The notes below the pieces were generated by a model, which was given only the letters and a program-made list of their open reading frames with translations, was not told where the DNA came from and ran no database searches. DNA of 48,979 bases from assembly GCA_964523015.1 (NCBI GenBank), contig CAZFXN010000015.1, positions 1-48,979 on the forward strand, written 5' to 3'. Positions 17,377 through 27,223 of the stretch are shown in pieces. This DNA is from JAWXBT01 sp964523015. Its GTDB lineage: Bacteria; Bdellovibrionota_C; UBA2361; J135. Every line of letters begins with the position of its first letter. Positions within the stretch are counted from its first letter, which is position 1. A program made the position numbers and the translations under genes.

Positions 17377-20300
17377 ATGTCTAAGAACTTAAAGATCTCT
17401 AATGCTCATGAAAACAATCTAAAGGGAATCTCTTTGGAGATTCCACATAATGAGCTAGTTGTGATCACTGGTCTTTCTGGATCAGGCAAATCATCTTTGG
17501 CATTTGATACTATACATGCTGAGGGTCAACGGCGGTACTTAGAGACATTCTCATCATACATCAGACAGTTTTTTGATCAGATAAAAAAACCTGATGCAGA
17601 TCTAATTCAAAACATCCGCCCAAGCATTGCTATTGAGCAGAAAACTAGGATCAAATCTTCTCGCTCAACTGTCGGATCGGTATCGGGAATCAACGATTAC
17701 TTAAAGATAATTTGGAATTACTTCTCAGTCCCAGTTTGTCCAAGCTGTGAGTCAACTATTCAAACATATTCTCCTAAAAAAGCAGCTCAATTTATCTTTG
17801 AGTTAATAGAAAAGGAGAGAAGCTCAATCTTTGTCTTATGTGCCAAAGTTGGAATTAAAAAAGAGGATAAGCGAAAAGATGTTTCCTTAAAATCTCAATT
17901 AGAGAAATTTAAAACTCTGGGACTAACGAGAATTTTTGACTTTTCAACCGGTCAAATTGTTGAACTCGACTCACTAAAACAATCACAGATAAAAAAATCT
18001 GAGCACCTATTTTTTGCAATTGAAAGAATTAAATATGGCAGTCATCAGCTAGAAGCTTTAATTCGCATTATTGATAAAGCATATTCTATCTCGCCTAGTA
18101 CCTGCTCTTTAGTACAATTTGGAGAGCTACAGGCTGGATCGCTAAAGCCATATCTAAAAATTATTAACTGCCCAGATCAACCTAATATTCGAAATACAAG
18201 CAGAAAACTTTATGAGTTTAGCAATCTTCCTCAGTGTGAATTTGCTAATACTAACTTAAGCTCTAAACGCCCCTCTCTTTTTAACTATAACCATCCCTAT
18301 GGAGCCTGTGAAAATTGTAAAGGGTTTGGTTCTGTCTTGGTGGTCGACCAAGATAAATGCATTCCAGTAAAATCTCTATCTATTAAAGAGAGGGCAATTG
18401 CTTGCTGGGCTGGTGATGGTGCAAGTAGGCAATTTAAAAATTTAGTAAAGTTTTGTGACAAGCGTAACATCTCTACAAAAAAACCATGGGCTAGTTTAAA
18501 TGAGTCAGATCGGGATTTAATCTTTAACCATAATACTTCTGATTTTCGAGGTATTGCTCCATGGTTTAAACGTCTTGAAAGGAAAATATACAAAACTCAT
18601 GTGCGAGTATTCATCTCCCGCTATAGAAAAGAGATTGCCTGTCCGTCATGCCAAGGCAAGCGATATAACAGATCCGCTTTATCCTATAAGATCGGAGAGA
18701 GAGATATTTCAGTGATCTCAGGGATGCCGATGTCAGAATTTTATGAGTGGTTATCTTCCCTTCATAACTTAAATCCTAATCTACCTCATCAGATCAATGA
18801 AGTTTTTAAAGAAGCTCTCGGCAGAGTCCGTTATCTCTTAGAGGTAGGCCTGCCTTACCTTACTCTCAGTCGTCAATCGAACACCTTATCTGGAGGCGAA
18901 ACTCAACGAGTTAACTTAGCTACAGCCATAGGTAGCAATCTTATTTCAACTCAGTTTGTACTTGATGAACCTACTGTTGGATTACACTCGCGAGACACTG
19001 CAAAGTTACTAAAGGCAATAAAAGAGCTTAAATCGCGTGGTAACAGTCTGCTTATAGTTGAGCATGATCTTGATGTTATAGATGAGGCAGATCACATTAT
19101 TGAAATTGGTCCACATGCTGGCAATTTAGGGGGGGAAGTCGCCTATAATGGTCCTAGGAATACCTGGGCAGGATTAAATCCGGTACTTATAGCACCTCCT
19201 ACTCCTATCTCTATTTCTAGCTTGGTAAAGCAAAATTTCTTATCAATTAAAAATGCGACTGCTAGAAATTTAAAAAATATAACAGTCAATATTCCTCTTA
19301 ATCAACTGGTAACACTCAGTGGAGTTTCTGGAAGTGGCAAAAGTACCCTACTTAATGAGGTTATCTCAAAGGAGTATCTTAACTTTAAAAACTCACTAAA
19401 GAGTATTCACGCTGAATCTATTACTGGATACGATCATATAGACAAAGTGATCTTGGTTGATCAGGCTCCGATATCGAAAACTCCTCGGGGAAATATCGCT
19501 ACCTATTCTGGAATATGGGATGAGGTTAGAAAAACGCTCTCTCAAACAGAGGAGGCAAAGCTTAGACGGCTTACTAAATCATCTTTCTCATTCAATGTTG
19601 ATGCGGGGCGTTGCAAAGCATGTCGGGGAGCCGGCTTTATTAAAGAAGACATGCAGTTTCTAAGTGATGTTTATATCCCTTGTGATAGTTGCTTAGGCAA
19701 AAGATTTGAACAGATTGTTCTTGAAGTAAACTATAAAGGCAAAAATATTGCTGATATTCTTTCAATGAGTGTCGATGAAGCAGCAATATTTTTTGAAAAC
19801 TCTAAATCAATAAGCTCAGCAGTCAGGAATTTACTAGCTCTTGGACTAGGATACCTAAGATTAGGACACTCACTAAGCGAACTATCAGGTGGAGAAGCTC
19901 AGAGATTAAAACTTGTTTCATATTTAGAAAACAGATCTGAAGCTCCTTGCTTATTTCTCTTTGATGAGCCAACAACTGGATTACACATTAATGATATTGC
20001 AAAACTAGTATCTTTATTAAGATCTCTTGTTGATTACGGACATTCAGTCATTACAATCGAGCACAACCTAACATTCATTAATGCCTCTGATTGGATTATA
20101 GACATGGGCCCTGAGGGAGGAGAGGGCGGTGGTAGAATCTTATTTGAAGGAACTGCTGACTCTTTATCAAGATCTCCTGATATCTCTTATACTGCAAAAT
20201 TTTTAAGCCAATACAGATCAGCAAACTCTTCGAGCAAAGTTATAAAACTAAGGGCAGATGATCAAAAAATCAAACCCTTTAAGTCTGAGCTAATTATCAA

Positions 20301-22782
20301 AGGAGCAAGAGAGCATAACCTTAAAGACGTAAATCTTAATGTGCCACTTAATAAGTTCGTTGTTTTTACTGGAGTTTCAGGATCAGGCAAAAGCTCAATT
20401 GCTAAAGATATAATTTATGCCGAAGGCCAAAGGAGTTATCTTGATTGCCTCTCGCCATATGCTAGGCAGTTTATTAAAGAGCTAAAAAGACCGGAAATTG
20501 ATTCAATTTCAGGAGTACCGCCAACTATCTGTGTTTATCAACACACTTATCAACCTGGAAGGCACTCTACAGTTGGAACAATGTCTGAGATATATAGTTT
20601 CTTAAGATTACTGTATGCCAAGATCGGGATACAGCACTGTCCTGATCATCCTGATAAAATAATCTCTGCACAATCTCCACATGAAATCGCTTCTATAATC
20701 TGTCAATATAATTCTGATAATGTAAAAATTTTAAGTCCGATCATTAAAGCAAAAAAGGGGTTTCACAAAAACATCTTTGAGCGCGCTCTTGAACTAGAGT
20801 TTTCTCAGGTAAGGGTTGATAGAAAAATAGGATCTACTTCTAAATACATCGAAGGTCTAGATAGAAACAAACCCCATACCATCGAATATATAATAGCTAA
20901 TTTTAAGCCAAATACTGCAAATCTAGATCTAGTTGAGGAAGCGATAATACAGGCATTATCTTTAGGATCTGGCTCCATCATTGCTCTTACTAGTAAAGGA
21001 GAGGAGGTGTTTAGCACCTCGAGATCGTGCCCTATCTGTAATCGTGGGTTTTTAAAACCTGATCCAGAAGATCTCTCCTTCAGCTCAAAACGAGGTAGGT
21101 GCCAAGAGTGCGCTGGTATTGGGGAGATAAAAAATATTCCCTGCAAAAAATGTCAGGGGTCTCGACTCTCTGAACTAGGTAGAAATTTACAAATTGCTGA
21201 GCAAACCATTTACGATCTAAGCAAACTAGATCTTCATTCATTAAAAACATTTTTAAGTCAGATTAAGTTAAATAAAAATGAAAAGTTATTATCTGATCTC
21301 CTAATCTCTGAGGTTTTACAAAGGATAGATCTGTTAATTGATTTCGGTCTTTCATACCTACCTTTACATAGGCACTGTACTACTTTATCGGGTGGTGAAT
21401 TGCAAAGATTAAGACTTGCTGCTGCCCTAGGCTCCTCTCTTAGTGGAGTGCTGTACATATTAGATGAGCCCTCTGCTGGCCTACATCCTCTTGATAACCG
21501 GTATGTTCTTGATAAATTAAATGAACTTAAGGCAACTGATAATTCAATCATTGTAATTGAACATGACAGCGATACCATCCTATCAGCAGACTATGTAATT
21601 GATGTAGGTCCAGGTGGGGGTCAAAATGGTGGCAATATTGTTTATGAGGGAGTAATTGAAGATTTCATTAACTGTAAAGATTCTGTCACCGCACAGGAAC
21701 TAAAAAAAGCTACCGTAGCTAATTCAAATAATCTTAAAATTATCAATAAAAGCCCTAAAAACAAGGGCTTTTTAACAATCAAAGGAAGCCGACATAATAT
21801 AAAAGATATCTCTATTAACCTTCCACTTGGAAGTTTGATCGGCGTTATAGGAGTCTCAGGATCAGGAAAAAGCACTTTAATAGAAAAAATGCTTGGAGAA
21901 ACAATTCAAGCTGGTGATAAAAACCAAAGTGTCTGGGAGTCAAAAGGGATTCAAATTACCTCATCTTCCGTTATCTCAAATTTATATGTTGTAAATCAGA
22001 AACCACTTGGGAAAAACTCTCGCTCAGTCCCTGCTTCATACCTAAAAGTATGGGATGAAATTCGAAAAGTGTTTGCTATGACGCCAGAGGCAAAAGCACG
22101 CGGCTGGAAGGAGAGCTACTTCTCATTTAATTCAGGAAAGGGTCGATGTCCGGAATGTAAAGGAATGGGGGAGATTGTTTTAGAGATGAATTTCCTGCCA
22201 AGTGCTAAAGTTCCGTGCGATCGATGTCGAGGTTCTCGATTTTCAGAGGAAGCATGTACTGCGCTATATGCAAATTTTACTATCAGCGACGTACTTAAGA
22301 TGACTTTGGAGGAAGCAAAAGGCGTATTTACGAATCATAAAAAGATACATCAAATACTTTCCACCGCAGTAGAGCTTGGTATTGGATATATCTCTTTAGG
22401 TCAGAGTACAACCACCCTATCAGGAGGTGAGGCTCAAAGATTAAAGTTAACTATCGAGCTATCAAAATCGAAGCGAGAAAACTCGATTTATATTTTAGAT
22501 GAACCTACTTCAGGACTTCATATGAGTGATGTTGCTCGACTAGTGAATGCACTACAAACTCTAGTTGAACTTGGGCATACTGTGATCGTCATAGAACATG
22601 ACATTCAAGTAATTCAAAATTGCCACCATATTATTGAACTAGGTCCTGGACCTGGAGATGGTGGTGGTAAGGTTATATTTGAAGGAAGATTCTCTAGTCT
22701 TTTAGATTCTAATACTCCTTGGAGTAGTGTTTTAAAGGAGAAAAGCGATCTCTCTAAGCATCAGAATAAATATTCTAGCTAA
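17377..22782 (+). CDS. uvrA: Double-length excinuclease subunit UvrA (tandem fusion)
   Basis: I start at the ATG at 17377 rather than the TTG one codon earlier, giving 1801 residues, about twice the usual 940. Two complete UvrA copies lie head to tail with four ABC modules. There are four Walker A sites (the first at residues 32-40; all GLSGSGKSS or GVSGSGKS[ST]), four signatures (LSGGETQRV, LSGGEAQRL, LSGGELQRL, LSGGEAQRL), and four Walker B/D-loop blocks (DEPTVGLH, DEPTTGLH, DEPSAGLH, DEPTSGLH). Zinc-type Cys pairs are present (CPSC, CENC, CKAC, CPEC), while the second copy has CPDHPD at the first pair. UvrA finds bulky DNA lesions as a dimer and loads UvrB, so this chain is likely a covalent dimer. 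Double-length UvrA is known from Chlamydia. No uvrB or uvrC is in the window. Confidence 0.95.
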   Translation: MSKNLKISNAHENNLKGISLEIPHNELVVITGLSGSGKSSLAFDTIHAEGQRRYLETFSSYIRQFFDQIKKPDADLIQNIRPSIAIEQKTRIKSSRSTVGSVSGINDYLKIIWNYFSVPVCPSCESTIQTYSPKKAAQFIFELIEKERSSIFVLCAKVGIKKEDKRKDVSLKSQLEKFKTLGLTRIFDFSTGQIVELDSLKQSQIKKSEHLFFAIERIKYGSHQLEALIRIIDKAYSISPSTCSLVQFGELQAGSLKPYLKIINCPDQPNIRNTSRKLYEFSNLPQCEFANTNLSSKRPSLFNYNHPYGACENCKGFGSVLVVDQDKCIPVKSLSIKERAIACWAGDGASRQFKNLVKFCDKRNISTKKPWASLNESDRDLIFNHNTSDFRGIAPWFKRLERKIYKTHVRVFISRYRKEIACPSCQGKRYNRSALSYKIGERDISVISGMPMSEFYEWLSSLHNLNPNLPHQINEVFKEALGRVRYLLEVGLPYLTLSRQSNTLSGGETQRVNLATAIGSNLISTQFVLDEPTVGLHSRDTAKLLKAIKELKSRGNSLLIVEHDLDVIDEADHIIEIGPHAGNLGGEVAYNGPRNTWAGLNPVLIAPPTPISISSLVKQNFLSIKNATARNLKNITVNIPLNQLVTLSGVSGSGKSTLLNEVISKEYLNFKNSLKSIHAESITGYDHIDKVILVDQAPISKTPRGNIATYSGIWDEVRKTLSQTEEAKLRRLTKSSFSFNVDAGRCKACRGAGFIKEDMQFLSDVYIPCDSCLGKRFEQIVLEVNYKGKNIADILSMSVDEAAIFFENSKSISSAVRNLLALGLGYLRLGHSLSELSGGEAQRLKLVSYLENRSEAPCLFLFDEPTTGLHINDIAKLVSLLRSLVDYGHSVITIEHNLTFINASDWIIDMGPEGGEGGGRILFEGTADSLSRSPDISYTAKFLSQYRSANSSSKVIKLRADDQKIKPFKSELIIKGAREHNLKDVNLNVPLNKFVVFTGVSGSGKSSIAKDIIYAEGQRSYLDCLSPYARQFIKELKRPEIDSISGVPPTICVYQHTYQPGRHSTVGTMSEIYSFLRLLYAKIGIQHCPDHPDKIISAQSPHEIASIICQYNSDNVKILSPIIKAKKGFHKNIFERALELEFSQVRVDRKIGSTSKYIEGLDRNKPHTIEYIIANFKPNTANLDLVEEAIIQALSLGSGSIIALTSKGEEVFSTSRSCPICNRGFLKPDPEDLSFSSKRGRCQECAGIGEIKNIPCKKCQGSRLSELGRNLQIAEQTIYDLSKLDLHSLKTFLSQIKLNKNEKLLSDLLISEVLQRIDLLIDFGLSYLPLHRHCTTLSGGELQRLRLAAALGSSLSGVLYILDEPSAGLHPLDNRYVLDKLNELKATDNSIIVIEHDSDTILSADYVIDVGPGGGQNGGNIVYEGVIEDFINCKDSVTAQELKKATVANSNNLKIINKSPKNKGFLTIKGSRHNIKDISINLPLGSLIGVIGVSGSGKSTLIEKMLGETIQAGDKNQSVWESKGIQITSSSVISNLYVVNQKPLGKNSRSVPASYLKVWDEIRKVFAMTPEAKARGWKESYFSFNSGKGRCPECKGMGEIVLEMNFLPSAKVPCDRCRGSRFSEEACTALYANFTISDVLKMTLEEAKGVFTNHKKIHQILSTAVELGIGYISLGQSTTTLSGGEAQRLKLTIELSKSKRENSIYILDEPTSGLHMSDVARLVNALQTLVELGHTVIVIEHDIQVIQNCHHIIELGPGPGDGGGKVIFEGRFSSLLDSNTPWSSVLKEKSDLSKHQNKYSS

Positions 22783-22839
22783 AGTTACGATCATCATTCC
22801 CCTGACATCAAAACCCTGATTTTTAATTTTTCTCTTTGT

Positions 22840-22916
22840 TACCTACAGACCCGTGATAAGATCGGCCCGTTAAGCATAGGGGCATGTCGCCGGTTCTAGC
22901 ATTGCCCTTTTCGTGT
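22840..22916 (+). promoter_or_regulatory. Structured GC-rich leader before the hybrid kinase gene
   Basis: This stretch is clearly richer in G+C than its surroundings. GGGCATG near 22880 can pair with CATTGCCC near 22905, with one bulge, and is followed by TTTT, like an intrinsic terminator or attenuator. CGGC near 22863 can pair instead with GCCG inside that hairpin, which allows an alternative fold. It lies about 90 bases before the kinase start. I cannot match it to a known riboswitch. Confidence 0.35.
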
Positions 22917-23008
22917 AAATGTTTCTCTTTTTATTCTTAGGTTTTTGCTCTTTCTTACTAGATAAATGTTTTTGGCGACAAACAATGCCAGACACCGAGG
23001 GAGTCTGT

Positions 23009-25009
23009 ATGGCTAAAGTTCTTGTCGTCGATGACGAACAGTCCGTCCAGCAAGTACTAAGATCTTTTCTTGAGATCGATGGGCACCATGTACTCACCGC
23101 AGGAAACTACGATGAGGCATTATTCCAACTTGCCGAGGGTGAAGCTGACCTAGTCGTCACCGATGTTGTACTTGGGAAGAAAACAGGATTAGAGATCCTA
23201 AACGTCGTAAACGATCAACGACCTAATACTCCTGTAATCGTTATCACCGGACAACCTACACTCGAAACAGCTGCTACCTGCGTAAGATCAGGGGCCTTCG
23301 ATTTACTTCAAAAACCATTAGATAGAAGAGATTTTATTAATGCTACTCATAGGGCGATAAGAGAGGGTCGTCGCAGAAAAAAACTAGGAGCTCTTACAGT
23401 TGAGAATCGACGCCATCGCAGAACACTTGGGCAGAAAGTTGAGAGACAAAATGTCGAGATTGAAAGAGCAACAAAAGCGTTAATAAAAAGTGAGCATCGG
23501 TATAGTTCTCTGGTTGCTGCTGTTCCTGAGATCATTTTGGAGTTTGATAAAGACTATAGATGTATTTGGTATAATGACGTAGCTCAGAGATTCTATGGTG
23601 ATCATATTTATAATAAACACCTTTATGACTTAAGTGCGATTGAAGATGAAAAGGAAAACTTAAAAAATAGAATCTCCTCTATGCCACGTGGTTCCCAGGC
23701 ATTTCTTCAAATCAAATGTCATACGACCCGCAAGGATGGCACCGATCGCTGGGTATCATGGAGGATTAAGCCACTTCATAAATCTTCTGGTGAGTTTTAT
23801 GGAGTACTTGCTACAGCCCGAGACATAACTGAGATGGCCAATCTGGAGGACCAGGTAAGGCAAAAAGCAAAGTTAGAAACTATCGGTCAACTTGCTGGGG
23901 GGGTAGCTCACGATTTTAACAATATGCTCGGGGCAATCCTTGCTCAATCTAATCTCTTACAAAGAATAATGCCTCAAAGTCAGCAGGTTACTCAGTCACT
24001 AGGTAGTATTGAAACAGGAGTCTTAAGAGCAAAGGAATTAACTGATAAACTTTTAGGCTTTGCTCAGTGTGGAAAAACAAAGAACTGTCCATTTGATATC
24101 CACAAAGTAGTCGAAGAGGTAACAAATCTTTTAAACCGTACTCTTGATAAAAGAATTGTACTTTGTACAAACCTGAAAGCTTCAAGATCTACTATCTTTG
24201 GGGATCCTAGTCAGCTTTATCAAGTTATTCTTAATTTAGTAATCAATAGTAGAGATGCAATCCTTGAACGATTTCAGGAGAATCCTAATCCTAACTTGTG
24301 TGGCACCATTAATATTGCAACATCACTTGTTGATAGTCTTGATTATACCTCACCAACTTCGATGTCATCATTTATTAGAATTTCTATCCACGATAACGGA
24401 TGTGGCATACCAAGAGATGTCGAGCAAAAAATATTTGAGCCCTTTTTTACCACAAAAAAGGATAACGGAAACTCAGGCATGGGACTGGCCATGGTTTATG
24501 GGATAATCACTAATCATGATGGATACATCAGCGTAACCTCTTTACCAGAAATGGATACTGCTTTTTTTATTCATCTACCAGTTGCAGCTAAAGAGATTGA
24601 GATCACCAAGCCAGAAGCCATACCTATAATCAAGCCAGGCAAAAGTTCAATATTACTAATTGATGATGAAGAATTAGTTAGATCTTCTCTCTCTGCACTT
24701 TTACGCTCAATTGGGTATCAAACTTTCTGTGCGGGAAATGGGGATGAAGCACTCTCTGTTTATCAATCTGCTTTAAAGGATATAGATCTAGTTATTTTAG
24801 ACCTTATGATGCCCGGATTACAGGTTTCTAGCTGTATAAAAAGGCTAAAGACTACAAAACCATCTATTAAAATACTACTAACATCAGGTTACGGTCTCAA
24901 TGATAAATCTCAGGAAATTTTAACTGAAGCAGCAGATGGTTTTATACAAAAGCCTTGCGATCTAAGTGAGCTTTCAAAAATTATTGCGACAACGTTGAGT
25001 GGCTCTTGA
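23009..25009 (+). CDS. Hybrid histidine kinase: REC-PAS-HisKA-HATPase-REC
   Basis: I place the start at 23009 (666 residues): GAGGGAG lies five bases before it, and the encoded MAKVLVVDDE begins a canonical receiver domain. An upstream frame from 22919 would only add a spurious hydrophobic stretch. Order: receiver 1 (D52 phosphoacceptor, K102), a short coiled linker, PAS sensor (about 160-275), HisKA with H301 in AHDFNN, ATPase with N-box (LVINSRD), DNGCGIP, FEPFFTTK and GMGLAM, then receiver 2 (D598, K648). No membrane segments, so it is a cytoplasmic sensor. Its partner is unknown; an NtrC-type regulator lies 10 kb away in the same window. Its 3' end overlaps the convergent glycosyltransferase gene by 29 bases. 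Confidence 0.92.
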   Translation: MAKVLVVDDEQSVQQVLRSFLEIDGHHVLTAGNYDEALFQLAEGEADLVVTDVVLGKKTGLEILNVVNDQRPNTPVIVITGQPTLETAATCVRSGAFDLLQKPLDRRDFINATHRAIREGRRRKKLGALTVENRRHRRTLGQKVERQNVEIERATKALIKSEHRYSSLVAAVPEIILEFDKDYRCIWYNDVAQRFYGDHIYNKHLYDLSAIEDEKENLKNRISSMPRGSQAFLQIKCHTTRKDGTDRWVSWRIKPLHKSSGEFYGVLATARDITEMANLEDQVRQKAKLETIGQLAGGVAHDFNNMLGAILAQSNLLQRIMPQSQQVTQSLGSIETGVLRAKELTDKLLGFAQCGKTKNCPFDIHKVVEEVTNLLNRTLDKRIVLCTNLKASRSTIFGDPSQLYQVILNLVINSRDAILERFQENPNPNLCGTINIATSLVDSLDYTSPTSMSSFIRISIHDNGCGIPRDVEQKIFEPFFTTKKDNGNSGMGLAMVYGIITNHDGYISVTSLPEMDTAFFIHLPVAAKEIEITKPEAIPIIKPGKSSILLIDDEELVRSSLSALLRSIGYQTFCAGNGDEALSVYQSALKDIDLVILDLMMPGLQVSSCIKRLKTTKPSIKILLTSGYGLNDKSQEILTEAADGFIQKPCDLSELSKIIATTLSGS

Positions 25010-26783
25010 TCTCGTAAAAGCTATATCCCGAGCTACTAAGGCGTTCTTCTATTTGGGTTAGGACAAACTCCTGCCAAAGATTGGTTTCCTTTTCATTCAA
25101 AGCAGAGCTAAATGTCGATTCGGTACGAGCTCTATGGAGAAAAAGATGGGTGACTCCTTGAGCTATTAATTCTTGCTTAATATCACTCGCTTTACCCGCA
25201 TCTCGTATCATCTTAATAATTGTTCGTTCAGAAAAATGTCCGCCAATAACTGGCACATCAAAATAAAAAAATCTATTGCCAGTACTTAATAGGTAAATCT
25301 TAGCATTTGGGTTAGTGCTTAGCTGTTCATTGATAAAGCGAATCGCTGGATACTCTATTAAATGATCATCTAAGTAAGCCTCCGGCTCTCCATCGTTTAG
25401 CAAATAGGGAAGTAAATCTATCTTACTTAAGTGGTGATAACTGTAAAAACTGACAAAAAGAATATGAGAAATAAAGCATAAATTTACAAACCACTTACCA
25501 TAATCGCCACGTTTATTAGCTAAATAAAAAAGAGATTGGATTGTTAAAGCAATGACTGGCAGTGAGATAGGCGCCAAATATCTAGTCCTGGCACTAGCAG
25601 TCAAAATTGAAAAGATAAAATATCCAGTAGAAAAGACAATGCTCCATAAAGCCCAAGGAGTATTGCGCGCCCAAAAAATGGAAGCAAAGAAAAACAATAG
25701 GAGAGGGCTTAAAACCGCATCAAATTTAGTAGGATTATTGTCTGCTCCATTTAAAATCATCCTAAATGGAATCAGCACTATATCAAGAATTCCCTCACCA
25801 TATAGTAAGTGTCTCTGCTCAAGTGGGGACATTTTAGCTAAGACACTCACCGATGCTATACCGCCGGCACCAGAAGTTTGAAGAAATGGATATATTGGTG
25901 TGTCCGTCCAGATATAATTTTTAATCATCCAGGGAGAGAATAGCAGTAATGAAATTAGGCAGAGAACAGCCGTGATCTTAAATACAGATCTTAAGGCCAC
26001 CTTCTTTTGAACACCATAAAGGATAAATCCAGCTAGAAAGAATAAGACAGCAGGGATAGCATTATATTTCACCCCCAAGGCTAATCCTAAAGAGATTCCA
26101 GATAGAAAAACATCCTCTCCCTTAAATTTTACCTCTACAGTTTTTACTAATAATGCAAACGGAATTGCAAAATATAGAGCTAATGCGATATCAACGAGCG
26201 GCTCTCCGGCAAGTCTTTGAAAGATGGGCATCGTTAAAGTTAAAAGGAAAGCCCATAGAGCGAATCGATCTTTCTCTGTTCTCCCTTTTACAAAAAGAGC
26301 AATAACAGCAGATAGCTGTAAAAGAAAAGTAAAGTGGTAAAACGCAGAGAGCTGTAAAAGATCAAGTGATAAGAGACCAGTAAACCCGAGTTGTACAAGC
26401 ATTGGATAGTACGACCACTCATGCCACGGTATTTCAAAGATATACCCTTTGATAATCCAAAGCTTTGGAATTGTTAAATGGTGAATCAGTGCATCTTTCG
26501 AAGTTATTGGAAGGATAGTTTGTGCTAGAATAAGAGTAAAAAAAACTACAAAAAGAGCTGAATAAACTAATCCAAAATCACTTTTTCTAACTCTTTTTAA
26601 AAAAACGTTACAGGATAGAGCTGTTACCCACACCTGAATTACCAAATGAACAATGAAAACGGTTGTAAAAATTACTGAAGAAACTCCAAGAAAGATCCCA
26701 ATCGGTAAAAGCAGCAAAAGCAGGAGACCAGCTAGCAATATTGGCTTAACTATTCGACTCAGTTCCTCGTTCTCAGCTTTCAT
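24981..26783 (-). CDS. GT-C-type membrane glycosyltransferase
   Basis: The 600-residue protein has about a dozen hydrophobic segments. A large first periplasmic loop contains SKDALIHHLTIPKLWI and PWHEWSYYPMLVQ, resembling the GT-C pattern of an acidic residue, His and Pro seen in PMT/ArnT-like lipid-linked sugar transferases. The C-terminal 130 residues look soluble and are probably periplasmic. Such enzymes move sugars from polyprenyl phosphate carriers to proteins or glycans outside the inner membrane. The arabinose-donor genes at 5.8-8.8 kb could supply a substrate, but that link is inference. It is transcribed divergently from the thioesterase gene, 66 bases away. Confidence 0.7.
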   Translation of the reverse strand: MKAENEELSRIVKPILLAGLLLLLLLPIGIFLGVSSVIFTTVFIVHLVIQVWVTALSCNVFLKRVRKSDFGLVYSALFVVFFTLILAQTILPITSKDALIHHLTIPKLWIIKGYIFEIPWHEWSYYPMLVQLGFTGLLSLDLLQLSAFYHFTFLLQLSAVIALFVKGRTEKDRFALWAFLLTLTMPIFQRLAGEPLVDIALALYFAIPFALLVKTVEVKFKGEDVFLSGISLGLALGVKYNAIPAVLFFLAGFILYGVQKKVALRSVFKITAVLCLISLLLFSPWMIKNYIWTDTPIYPFLQTSGAGGIASVSVLAKMSPLEQRHLLYGEGILDIVLIPFRMILNGADNNPTKFDAVLSPLLLFFFASIFWARNTPWALWSIVFSTGYFIFSILTASARTRYLAPISLPVIALTIQSLFYLANKRGDYGKWFVNLCFISHILFVSFYSYHHLSKIDLLPYLLNDGEPEAYLDDHLIEYPAIRFINEQLSTNPNAKIYLLSTGNRFFYFDVPVIGGHFSERTIIKMIRDAGKASDIKQELIAQGVTHLFLHRARTESTFSSALNEKETNLWQEFVLTQIEERLSSSGYSFYEIKSHSTLSQ

Positions 26784-26849
26784 ACACTATGGATTTAACC
26801 ACAGAGTGGAGATAGACTGTAGGTCCTATTTAATATATCGAGAAAACTT

Positions 26850-27221
26850 ATGTCATCAACTGATCCAGCAATTAAAATGGTAATGATGCCTAAAGATACC
26901 AATGCTCTAGGTAGTATCTTTGGCGGACATATTTTAAGTCTTATTGACTTAGCCGCTGGACAACACGCCAGGACTGTTGCGACTAAAAAATTCGTAACTA
27001 AAGTTTTTAGAGAAGTCGAATTTATCTCCCCTGTCTTTGTAGGAGATGTGGTTAGCTTTTATGCTAAGACACTAAAGATTGGCACAACTTCACTAACCAT
27101 AAAGGTAGATGTAGAAGCTGTCCGGGGCGTTGATGCCCTAGAGTCATGTAAAGTTACATCGGCTGAAGTTGTAATGGTTTGTGTTAATGATAAAAATATC
27201 CCGGTGCCGATAAAGAAATAG
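26850..27221 (+). CDS. Hotdog-fold acyl-CoA thioesterase, YciA-like
   Basis: The 123-residue protein matches the YciA/acyl-CoA hydrolase type of hotdog fold: PKDTNALGSIFGGHILSLID (about residues 15-34) holds the usual N-x4-FGG-x6-D pattern with catalytic Asp, and VEFISPVFVGDVV forms the next strands. It probably hydrolyses acyl-CoA in the cytoplasm; chain-length preference cannot be read. It converges on yraN with two bases between their stops. Confidence 0.88.
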   Translation: MSSTDPAIKMVMMPKDTNALGSIFGGHILSLIDLAAGQHARTVATKKFVTKVFREVEFISPVFVGDVVSFYAKTLKIGTTSLTIKVDVEAVRGVDALESCKVTSAEVVMVCVNDKNIPVPIKK

Positions 27222-27223
27222 CT

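Noticed and set aside
22890..22916. GGTTCTAGC in the kinase leader recalls the start of preQ1-I riboswitches
   Set aside because: The ACCCTC-type partner strand and A-rich tail are missing and the gene downstream has no link to queuosine.
22919..23008. Longer N-terminus for the hybrid kinase with a hydrophobic start
   Set aside because: The receiver domain begins exactly at the ATG at 23009 with a good ribosome site; a single Phe/Leu-rich stretch before a receiver would be odd.
24301..24325. TGGCAC followed by TTGCA inside the kinase gene as a sigma-54 promoter
   Set aside because: The spacing between the boxes is three bases too long.
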